Assembly (NCBI GenBank): GCA_041486365.1
Contig: JBGPLH010000181.1
Location: forward strand, 1 to 6,746
From: JBGPLH01 sp041486365 [NCBI: Thermodesulfobacteriota bacterium]
GTDB lineage: Bacteria; JAUYMQ01
Direction of reading: 5' to 3'
DNA length: 6,746 nucleotides
The notes beneath the pieces were generated by a model. That model had not been told where the DNA came from, made no database searches, and saw nothing but the letters and a program-made list of their open reading frames with translations. A program made the translations under genes and the position numbers. Position 1 is the stretch's first letter. Each line of letters starts with the position of its first letter. Below, one piece after another: positions 1 through 5,133 of the stretch.

Positions 1-153
1 CCCGAGATCGCCTATTCGCGTGTTCTCGATCTTGATCACGTCGGCGCCGAGGTCCGCGAGGTGCACGGAGGCGGCGGGGCCGGCCTGGAAGCGGGTGAAG
101 TCGAGGATGCGGATGCCCGCGAGGGGTCCCGCGGCCTGGGGCGAAGCGGTCAT
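1..153 (-). CDS. CaiB/BaiF (family III) CoA-transferase, N-terminal fragment
   Basis: The reverse strand from the ATG at 153-151 stays open to the left edge, giving 51 residues; the rest of the gene lies outside the window. The translation has the typical start of family III CoA-transferases: a short leader, then [14 protein letters not shown] (about residues 13-26) and [12 protein letters not shown] (about 32-43), the first beta-alpha-beta unit of the CoA-binding fold. Members move CoA between an acyl-CoA and a free acid (formyl-, succinyl-, carnitinyl- or aryl-CoA types) in the cytoplasm. The catalytic aspartate lies further on and cannot be seen, so the substrate is open. The start is supported by a purine-rich AGAGGGA a few bases upstream. 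It is transcribed away from the serine hydrolase at 352. The family call is secure; the specific reaction is unknown. Confidence 0.9.
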   Translation of the reverse strand, partial: MTASPQAAGPLAGIRILDFTRFQAGPAASVHLADLGADVIKIENTRIGDLG

Positions 154-351
154 GGCGATTCCCTCTGGATGGATGGGGCCGCCGGGGGTTCGGAGTCCAG
201 CGACGGGCCATGAGAAGGAATACGGGAGATCGGGCCCCGCATCAAGCCGGACCCCCTGAGCGAACGTGGCGCCCGGGTCGCCCCGGTCAAGAAGTCTCAC
301 CCGACTACCGATAAGAGGAAGACCCGGCGGCACGAAGGAGGAGTATTCCCG
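154..351. other. Divergent intergenic region, no clear signal
   Basis: These 198 bases separate the divergent CoA-transferase and serine hydrolase genes and must carry both promoters. Besides the two ribosome binding sites (AGAGGGA on the reverse strand just right of 153, AAGGAGGAG at 335-343 on the forward strand) I see no convincing -35/-10 pair, operator or RNA structure. A TTGACC on the reverse strand (290-285) has no acceptable -10 at 16-18 bases. Short ORFs here are composition-driven and have no recognisable family features. Confidence 0.5.
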
Positions 352-1767
352 ATGAATGGCCGCCCGGCCCGTGGCCTGACCACCCCTCTTCTACCGCTCT
401 TGGTCCTTCTGTCCTTCGCGTCGGGACTCGCCTCCCGGGACCTCGCCCACGCCCAGTCTGCCTGCACCTACGATCTCACCGCCGTCACGAACTTCATCCA
501 GACGGACGTGGCGCAGCGACCGCTTGCGGGAGCCTCCCTCCTGCTGGTGAAGGACGGGCAGACGATCTACGAGCAGTCCTTCGGGAGCTACACGGTCAAC
601 ACGATCGTCCCCCTCGCGTCGGCCTCCAAGTGGCTCTCGGCCTCGGCGATCCTCTCGCTCGCGGACGACGGCCTGCTCTCGCTGGACGATCCGGTGTCCC
701 GTTTCCTTCCGAACTGGACCGGAACGCGCGGGACGATCACGATCCGGCAGCTCCTCTCCCACACCTCGGGGCTCCCCGGGCTCCTCGATCCGCAGCCACC
801 TTGCCTCCTGGACACGAGCACCACGCTCGCCGCCTGCGTGGACCAGATCGCGACGCTGCCGCTCGTCGCCGCGCCCGGCACCCAGTTCCGCTACGGGAAC
901 GTCTCGTTCCACGTGGCGGGCCGCGTGGCCGAGGTCGCGAGCGGGAAGTCCTGGAACACCCTGTTCCAGGAGCGGATCAAGGGCCCGCTCGGAATGCTCT
1001 TCACGACCTACGGCATGACGCAGAACCCGCGCCCCTCGGGCAGTGCGATCTCGCGCATCGAGGAGTACGGGAACTTCCTCCGGATGCATCTGGACGGCGG
1101 GATGTACGGATCGACCCGGGTCCTCTCGGCCGCCGCCGTGGAGGAGATGCGGAAGAACCAGATCGCCGGCGCGACCATCGTCTACAGTCCTTCCCCCGCC
1201 AATCCCTACGGCCTCGGGGAGTTCCTCGAGACCTGGGATTCCCACGGAGCGGCCACGGGGGTCGCCCACCCGGGGCAATTCGGCTTCTACCCCTGGATCG
1301 ATCTGAGGAGGAAGCTTTACGGGGTGTTTCTGGTGTACGATCAGCTTGGCGCCGTCGGACAGCCCGGGACGATCTGGGCGCTGGTGCAGGACGTCCAACG
1401 GATGACCCGCGAGGTGGTCGACGCGCAGCCCTGCGCCGATCTCGACGCCGACGCATTGCTCGACATCTACGAGACGGGCGACGGGATCTACGTGAACCCG
1501 TCCGAGACGGGGACGAGCCGCACGGCGGCGGACACGGACGGCGACGGTTTCACGGACGGCGCGGAAGTGGTAGCGGGATCAAATCCGAACGATCCGCTGT
1601 CCGTCCCCGCGGCGGTTCCCACGCTCTCCGGCTCCGGCGCCAGCGTTCTCGTGATAGCGCTCATCGCGCTCGGCCGGCGCGTCATCCGCCGCGGCCGCGC
1701 GCCGCGCATGAGGAGGAAGCATGATCCGGCTGGAGATCGTCGAACGGAAGGGGGCGAAACTCTATAA
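352..1767 (+). CDS. Exported SxxK serine hydrolase (class C beta-lactamase-like) with calcium-type repeats and IPTL-CTERM-like tail
   Basis: A 471-residue member of the beta-lactamase/penicillin-binding-protein-like serine hydrolases, which include esterases, D-aminopeptidases and 6-aminohexanoate-dimer hydrolases. A signal peptide covers about residues 1-34 (hydrophobic 12-26, cleavage after AHA). SASK at 90-93 supplies the nucleophile Ser90 and Lys93; the family landmark SHTSGLPG is at 136-143, YGN (the YxN element) at 181-183 and HPG (the HxG/KTG element) at 306-308. After the catalytic domain, residues 363-374 and 394-405 are two aspartate-rich DxDxDGxxDxxE-type repeats like thrombospondin type 3 repeats, followed by VPTLS (422-426), a hydrophobic stretch (430-441) and an arginine cluster: the layout of IPTL-CTERM sorting signals handled by exosortase-type enzymes. 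It probably acts at the cell surface. The start has an excellent AAGGAGGAG eight bases upstream. About 20 extra residues follow the arginine cluster and overlap the next gene, which is unusual for a sorting tail. Substrate unknown; beta-lactam hydrolysis is not implied. Confidence 0.9.
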   Translation: MNGRPARGLTTPLLPLLVLLSFASGLASRDLAHAQSACTYDLTAVTNFIQTDVAQRPLAGASLLLVKDGQTIYEQSFGSYTVNTIVPLASASKWLSASAILSLADDGLLSLDDPVSRFLPNWTGTRGTITIRQLLSHTSGLPGLLDPQPPCLLDTSTTLAACVDQIATLPLVAAPGTQFRYGNVSFHVAGRVAEVASGKSWNTLFQERIKGPLGMLFTTYGMTQNPRPSGSAISRIEEYGNFLRMHLDGGMYGSTRVLSAAAVEEMRKNQIAGATIVYSPSPANPYGLGEFLETWDSHGAATGVAHPGQFGFYPWIDLRRKLYGVFLVYDQLGAVGQPGTIWALVQDVQRMTREVVDAQPCADLDADALLDIYETGDGIYVNPSETGTSRTAADTDGDGFTDGAEVVAGSNPNDPLSVPAAVPTLSGSGASVLVIALIALGRRVIRRGRAPRMRRKHDPAGDRRTEGGETL

Positions 1768-2062
1768 GAAGCTGATCGACGCGATGCGCTCGGGCGATCT
1801 GCGCACATTCGTGGTCACGGACCGCGGGAAGAAGGTCACCCACGTGCGCCACCCCGGGCTGATGCGCTGGAAGGAATCGAACGGCGTGATCACCGGAACA
1901 CTGCGCGGCACGAAGGGCGAGAACGCCTGGCAGCTGCTGGGCGCGTTCCTGGGGCGGCTCGCGCACAAGTACGCGGACAGGGTGGAGAGCATCCAGATTC
2001 GGTTCGTGGAGACCGTGAAGGTGAAGCGCCCCGCGCGCAAGGCGGCGAAACGCTCACGCTGA
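1721..2062 (+). CDS. Small basic conserved-type protein of unknown function
   Basis: I do not recognise the family of this 113-residue protein. It has no signal peptide and no membrane segment. It looks like a compact alpha/beta domain: strand (2-8), helix (12-24), strands around TFVVTD (29-34) and VTHVRH (39-44), a further segment near 48-60, an amphipathic helix around 66-86 and a strand SIQIRFVE (90-97), then a Lys/Arg-rich tail that could touch nucleic acid or acidic surfaces. Codon use is like the neighbours and there are no internal stops, so it is probably a real gene. The start has AGGAGG at 1711-1716, four bases upstream. It begins inside the 3' end of the serine hydrolase gene (47-base overlap), so co-transcription and possibly translational coupling are likely. 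This is the sole support for a functional link, and no function is proposed. Confidence 0.75.
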   Translation: MIRLEIVERKGAKLYKKLIDAMRSGDLRTFVVTDRGKKVTHVRHPGLMRWKESNGVITGTLRGTKGENAWQLLGAFLGRLAHKYADRVESIQIRFVETVKVKRPARKAAKRSR

Positions 2063-2068
2063 CCCGCC

Positions 2069-2225
2069 CTACTCCCCTGTGAACTCCGGCGTCCTCCCCT
2101 CCAGGTACGCCTTCATCCCAGCGCGAGCGTCCTTCGTATTCATCGTGGTCACGAAGGCGCGTTTCTTCGATCCGCTTTCCGAGCAGGATCATCTCGAGCG
2201 CCCTCGCCTTGACCGCCCGAACGGG
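2069..2225 (-). pseudogene. Enoyl-CoA hydratase/isomerase remnant, frameshifted and internally deleted
   Basis: Reading leftward from about 2225, one frame gives KARALEMILLGKRIE (2210-2166), which matches the crotonase element before the usual GLV motif. At about 2162 the match changes frame and continues as RAFVTTMNTKDARAGMKAY followed by LEGRTPEFTGE and a TAG at 2071-2069. That is a typical crotonase C-terminus (the DAREGMxAFLEKRxPxFxG pattern). In an intact enzyme roughly 60-70 residues separate these two pieces, and about 120 or more residues precede the first, including the oxyanion-hole residues and catalytic glutamates. All of that is missing, and the luciferase-like gene begins where the upstream half should be. 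It is therefore dead as an enzyme. The remnant explains most of what would otherwise look like a 231-base intergenic gap. The original gene faced left, convergent with the 113-residue gene. Confidence 0.8.
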
Positions 2226-2238
2226 CCTTCGGTATAGT
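2209..2238 (+). promoter_or_regulatory. Sigma70-type promoter for the monooxygenase gene
   Basis: TTGACC (2209-2214) and TATAGT (2233-2238) are each one base from the consensus hexamers and are 18 bases apart, placing transcription start near 2245, about 50 bases before the ATG at 2294. The -10 overlaps a small inverted repeat, ATAG-TCG-CTAT (2234-2244), that could be an operator half-site pair or chance. The -35 lies inside the enoyl-CoA hydratase remnant. Confidence 0.6.
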
Positions 2239-2293
2239 CGCTATCGGTTCTCCTCCGGACACCTTCGGCTCGTCCCCATCAAGGAGCGATCCA

Positions 2294-3445
2294 ATGGAAT
2301 TCTTCGCCTTCCACCTGATGCCCTGGCCCCATCTTCCCGATGACTACGAGAAAAAATACAACTCGGCCTGGGTGTGGGCGCCCAACAAGTACTACGACCC
2401 GGTGAAGGGCCACGAGCTGTACAACCGCTACCTCGACGAGCTCGAGTACGCGGAGGAGCTGGGCTTCGACGGCGTCTGCGTGAACGAGCACCACCAGAAC
2501 GCCTACGGCAACATGCCCTCCCCGAACATCATGGCCGCGATGCTCGCCCGCCGGACGAAGCGGGTGAAGATCGCCATCGTGGGCGACGCGCTCCCGCTGT
2601 ACAACCCGGTCACGCGCGTGGCCGAGGAATGGGCCATGCTCGACGTGGTGTCGGGCGGCCGCCTGATCTGCGGCATGGTGATCGGCGGCGGCCCCGAGTA
2701 CTTCTCCTTCCTCACGAACCCCACCTATGCCCGCGAGATGTTCTACGAGGCGCACGATCTCATCATCCAGGCGTGGACCCAGCCGGGGCCGACGGAGTTC
2801 TACGGGAAGTTCAACAAGCTGCGCTACGTGAACATCTGGCCCAGGCCCTTGCAGAAGCCCCATCCGCCCATCTGGATCCCGGGCGCCGGCTCCCTCGAGA
2901 CCATGGAGTACGTGGCAAAGAAGCGCTACGCGTACATGGGGATCCCTTACTTCCACATGGACGTGTTCAAGCGGAACTTCGCCTTCTTCCGCGAGTGCTG
3001 CGAGAAGGAGGGATACAAGGCGAGGCCGGACCAGATGGGCTTCCTGGCGCCGATCTACATCTCGGACACGGACGAGAAAGCGCGGGAGGAATACGAGCCG
3101 CACCTCTGGTACTTCATCAAGAAGCTCCTCCCCGGGCTGCTGATGGCCCCGCCGGGCTACACCTCGCCGAAATCATCGATGAAGATTTTCGACGCCGTGA
3201 AGAAGAAGCAGTTTATGATCTCCTGCGAGAAGTGGGCCGACATCGAGGAGGGAGAGTTCGCGATCGTCGGCAGCCCCGCGACGGTGCGCGACAAGATCAT
3301 CCACCACATGAAGGACCTCGGCGCCGGCAACGTTCTCGGGCTCTTCCAGCTCGGTACCCTTCCGGGCAACCTCACCCGGAGGAACATGGAGCTCTTCGCG
3401 AAGGAAGTCATGCCCGCGGTCCGCAAGGCGTTCCCGAACCTTTGA
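2294..3445 (+). CDS. Luciferase-like (LLM class) flavin-dependent monooxygenase
   Basis: A 383-residue cytoplasmic TIM-barrel protein of the bacterial luciferase superfamily, which uses reduced FMN (or F420 in some branches) and oxygen to oxidise small organic substrates. Visible family features in order: an N-terminal strand MEFFAFHLMPWP; NEHH (64-67) at the end of a barrel strand, as in LuxA-like proteins; the helix NPVTRVAEEWAMLDVVSGGR (104-123) with the conserved arginine and D-x-x-S-G-G-R; a glycine-rich G-G-G-P-E-Y (131-136) that would contact the flavin phosphate; WPRPLQKPHPPIW (182-194) and GAGS (197-200); and a C-terminal VGSP-V-D-K-I element before the last helices. The start has AAGGAG (2281-2286) seven bases upstream and the promoter at 2209-2238. 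An alpha/beta hydrolase gene follows on the same strand 124 bases downstream, suggesting a shared pathway. FMN is more likely than F420, but the sequence does not settle this. Substrate unknown. No reductase gene is seen nearby. Confidence 0.93.
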   Translation: MEFFAFHLMPWPHLPDDYEKKYNSAWVWAPNKYYDPVKGHELYNRYLDELEYAEELGFDGVCVNEHHQNAYGNMPSPNIMAAMLARRTKRVKIAIVGDALPLYNPVTRVAEEWAMLDVVSGGRLICGMVIGGGPEYFSFLTNPTYAREMFYEAHDLIIQAWTQPGPTEFYGKFNKLRYVNIWPRPLQKPHPPIWIPGAGSLETMEYVAKKRYAYMGIPYFHMDVFKRNFAFFRECCEKEGYKARPDQMGFLAPIYISDTDEKAREEYEPHLWYFIKKLLPGLLMAPPGYTSPKSSMKIFDAVKKKQFMISCEKWADIEEGEFAIVGSPATVRDKIIHHMKDLGAGNVLGLFQLGTLPGNLTRRNMELFAKEVMPAVRKAFPNL

Positions 3446-3453
3446 CCGGAGGT

Positions 3454-3502
3454 CCCCGCCGCCGCCGTTCATCCGGCGGTCATCCGGCGCCGGGCGGCGG
3501 GG
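3454..3502. repeat. GC-rich inverted repeat with nested direct repeat between monooxygenase and hydrolase genes
   Basis: CCCCGCCGCC (3454-3463) is perfectly complementary to GGCGGCGGGG (3493-3502), giving a 10-bp all-GC stem with a 29-base loop. Inside the loop CATCCGGCG occurs twice with an 11-base period (3470-3478 and 3481-3489), allowing alternative pairings with the CCGCCG run. No T-tract follows, so it is not a clear terminator; an mRNA-stabilising or expression-tuning intercistronic stem is more plausible. No function is proven, and such structures also arise by chance in GC-rich DNA. Confidence 0.5.
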
Positions 3503-3569
3503 CCGACAGAAGCAGATGTGCTCCGCCGATCGGCCCCGCGAATGGGCCCGGCGATGCCAGGAGATCGAA

Positions 3570-4361
3570 ATGGAATTCACGGAAACGCACGTTGAGATCG
3601 GCGGCTCGAAGACCAAGCTCCTGCGGGGCGGGTCGGGCGAGCCGCTCCTGTACCTGCACAGCGCCGGCGGCGAGACCATGTGGATGCCCTTCCACGAGGC
3701 GCTCGCGGAGCACTACGAGGTGTTCGCGCCCGCCCATCCCGGCTTCGACACTTCGCAGGGGCTCGAGAAGATCGACTCGATGGAGGACATGCTCTTCCAC
3801 TATCTGGACTTCTGGGACGCGATGGGCTGGGAGAAGGTCCACGTCGTGGGCCTCTCGCTCGGCGGCTGGATCGCCGCTGAGCTCGCCACGCGCTACTCGA
3901 ACCGCATCAAGAAGATGGTGCTCGTGGATTCGGCGGGCCTGTACGTGAAGGGATCTCCCATCGCCCCTCTCTGGGAGCACGCCCTGGAGCCGGAGTACCT
4001 CCGCAAGATCCTCTTCGCGGATCCCGAGGGCCCGCTCGCGATGACGCTCGTGGTGCACCCGGAGGAGATGCCGGAAGAATTGCTGCTGCTCTCGATGAAG
4101 GGGGCCGAGGCCACGGCGCGGATCGGCTGGAACCCCTACCTGCACAATCCGAAGCTCCGCGAGCGGCTGCACCGGATCAAGGTTCCGACGCTCATCCTGT
4201 GGGGAGACAAGGACGGGCTGATCCCGCCGGCGCACGGCAAGGCCTTCGCCGAGGGGATCCGGGGCGCGAAGCTCGTGATCCTCCCGAACTGCGGGCACAT
4301 GCCGCCCTTCGAGGCTCAGGATGCGTTCGTGAAGAACGTGCTCGGGTTTCTGAAGGGCTGA
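3570..4361 (+). CDS. Alpha/beta-fold hydrolase, Ser-Asp-His type
   Basis: A 263-residue cytoplasmic alpha/beta hydrolase of the size and layout of meta-cleavage-product hydrolases and small esterases. LHSAGG (29-34) occupies the HG oxyanion position; the nucleophile elbow is GLSLGG (94-99) with Ser96; LWGDKDGLIPP (210-220) carries the acid, most likely Asp215; CGHMPP (241-246) carries His243. The lid helices lie at about 130-200. A serine nucleophile argues against a haloalkane dehalogenase (aspartate). The ATG at 3570 is preferred over the in-frame ATG at 3516 because AGGAG (3559-3563) sits six bases before it, and the domain starts directly after it; the 18 extra residues of the longer version are arginine-rich and unlike the family. 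It follows the luciferase-like monooxygenase on the same strand and may hydrolyse its ester, lactone or ring-cleavage product. That role is inference. Confidence 0.92.
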   Translation: MEFTETHVEIGGSKTKLLRGGSGEPLLYLHSAGGETMWMPFHEALAEHYEVFAPAHPGFDTSQGLEKIDSMEDMLFHYLDFWDAMGWEKVHVVGLSLGGWIAAELATRYSNRIKKMVLVDSAGLYVKGSPIAPLWEHALEPEYLRKILFADPEGPLAMTLVVHPEEMPEELLLLSMKGAEATARIGWNPYLHNPKLRERLHRIKVPTLILWGDKDGLIPPAHGKAFAEGIRGAKLVILPNCGHMPPFEAQDAFVKNVLGFLKG

Positions 4362-4385
4362 GCGCGGCCCTCCGCGGAAGGCGAT

Positions 4386-4413
4386 GAGCCCGCCGGGGCT
4401 TTCCGGCGGGCTC
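4386..4413. terminator. Strong hairpin after the alpha/beta hydrolase gene, probable terminator
   Basis: GAGCCCGCCGG (4386-4396) pairs perfectly with CCGGCGGGCTC (4403-4413) around a six-base loop, 24 bases after the hydrolase stop. An 11-bp GC-rich stem with a short loop is typical of a transcription end, but there is no run of T on either strand, so it may be Rho-assisted or mainly protect the 3' end. It lies between convergent genes and could also back up the terminator at 4441-4476 for leftward transcription. Confidence 0.6.
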
Positions 4414-4440
4414 GCGTCGTTGGAGATGCACCGCGGCTCT

Positions 4441-4476
4441 GTATGAAAGAACGGTGCCCGGTTACCGGAGCACCGT
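4441..4476 (-). terminator. Intrinsic terminator of the SBP56-SCO operon
   Basis: Read on the reverse strand, ACGGTGC-T-CCGG (4476-4465), loop TAA (4464-4462), CCGG-GCACCGT (4461-4451) forms an 11-bp stem with one bulged base, directly followed by TCTTTCATAC (4450-4441). Stem plus T-rich tail is the classical factor-independent form. The three-base loop is exactly the stop codon of the SCO gene, so the last SCO codons form the ascending arm. Confidence 0.72.
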
Positions 4477-5133
4477 GAGCAGGTCGTTCAGGAGGAGCCG
4501 TTCGTCCAGGAGCCCCGTGCTGTAGATGTTCCGCACGTCGCCTCGCCCATCGACCAGGAAAACCTTGAGGACGTGCCCGATCGCACGAGTTTCCTTCCCG
4601 TCCTTCGTGACCAGCGGGGCGGCGTCCTGGCCGAAGTCCAGGAGCACGGGGGCGAGCGCGGGATCATCCGGCGCCGTGAAGAACCGCCAGTCGCCCTTCG
4701 GACCCAGGCTCCCGCGCAGCTCCTTCATGCGCGCGGGCGTGTCCCGGGCCGGGTCGAAGCTCACGGTCACGAGCCGCACCCGTCGGGCGAGGTCGGACCT
4801 CGCCGCGAGCGTTGCGTCCAGCCGTTGCATCACCGCGAGCGAGAGGGGGCAGCCGGCCGCGTCCGAGCAGTTCGTGTAGATGAACGACACGACGGCCGCG
4901 CGGCCCGGGGCGAGTCCGAGGATCGGCGCTCGCTTCCCGTCGGTGCCGACAAGCCGGTGCTCGGAAACGCGCCGGATCGCCGGAAGGTCGTAGGTGCCCG
5001 GCTGAGGCGGCTCGTAGAGCGGGGCCCCGGTCGTCACCTGCGCCTTCGCCTTCCCGTGACCCTCGTGGGCTCGAACGGGCGAAGACGCCAGCACGCCGAT
5101 GGCCACGGCCAGCGCCGCAAGCACCCGCGTCAT
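4462..5133 (-). CDS. SCO1/SenC-type copper chaperone or thiol-redox protein, exported
   Basis: A 223-residue SCO/SenC family protein with a thioredoxin-like fold, acting outside the cytoplasmic membrane. Residues 1-22 are a signal peptide with likely cleavage after RA; the mature protein begins with the histidine-containing HEGHGK. The copper/thiol site is FIYTNCSDAAGCPLSL, with Cys89 and Cys95, and the distal ligand is His187 in AIGHVLKVF. VTVSFDPARDTP (122-133) is the usual SCO block. Classical SCO proteins have CX3C; here the spacing is CX5C. No second membrane helix is seen, so it is likely soluble in the periplasm. The ATG overlaps the TGA of the upstream SBP56 gene (ATGA, 5133-5130), so the two are translationally coupled. 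SCO genes next to methanethiol oxidase genes are documented, and copper insertion into, or disulfide care of, the SBP56 protein is the likely job. A MauG gene, often a third partner, does not follow here. Confidence 0.9.
   Translation of the reverse strand: MTRVLAALAVAIGVLASSPVRAHEGHGKAKAQVTTGAPLYEPPQPGTYDLPAIRRVSEHRLVGTDGKRAPILGLAPGRAAVVSFIYTNCSDAAGCPLSLAVMQRLDATLAARSDLARRVRLVTVSFDPARDTPARMKELRGSLGPKGDWRFFTAPDDPALAPVLLDFGQDAAPLVTKDGKETRAIGHVLKVFLVDGRGDVRNIYSTGLLDERLLLNDLLTVLR

Noticed and set aside
20-259. 79-codon forward ORF at the left end
   Set aside because: Its first half is antisense to the CoA-transferase start and the rest is in the divergent intergenic region; no family features and no good ribosome binding site.
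391-1398. 335-codon open frame on the reverse strand
   Set aside because: It lies entirely opposite the serine hydrolase, whose motifs are unmistakable; its translation is arginine/glycine/valine-rich without family motifs, as expected for antisense frames in high-GC DNA.
3516-3569. Upstream start for the alpha/beta hydrolase
   Set aside because: The extra 18 residues are arginine-rich and unlike the family, and the best ribosome binding site serves the ATG at 3570.
2374-3948. 524-codon open frame on the forward strand
   Set aside because: It runs out of frame through both the monooxygenase and the hydrolase genes and has Arg/Pro/Ala-rich low-complexity translation; a compositional shadow.
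3480-4298. 272-codon reverse open frame
   Set aside because: Antisense to the alpha/beta hydrolase with catalytic motifs; composition typical of shadow frames.
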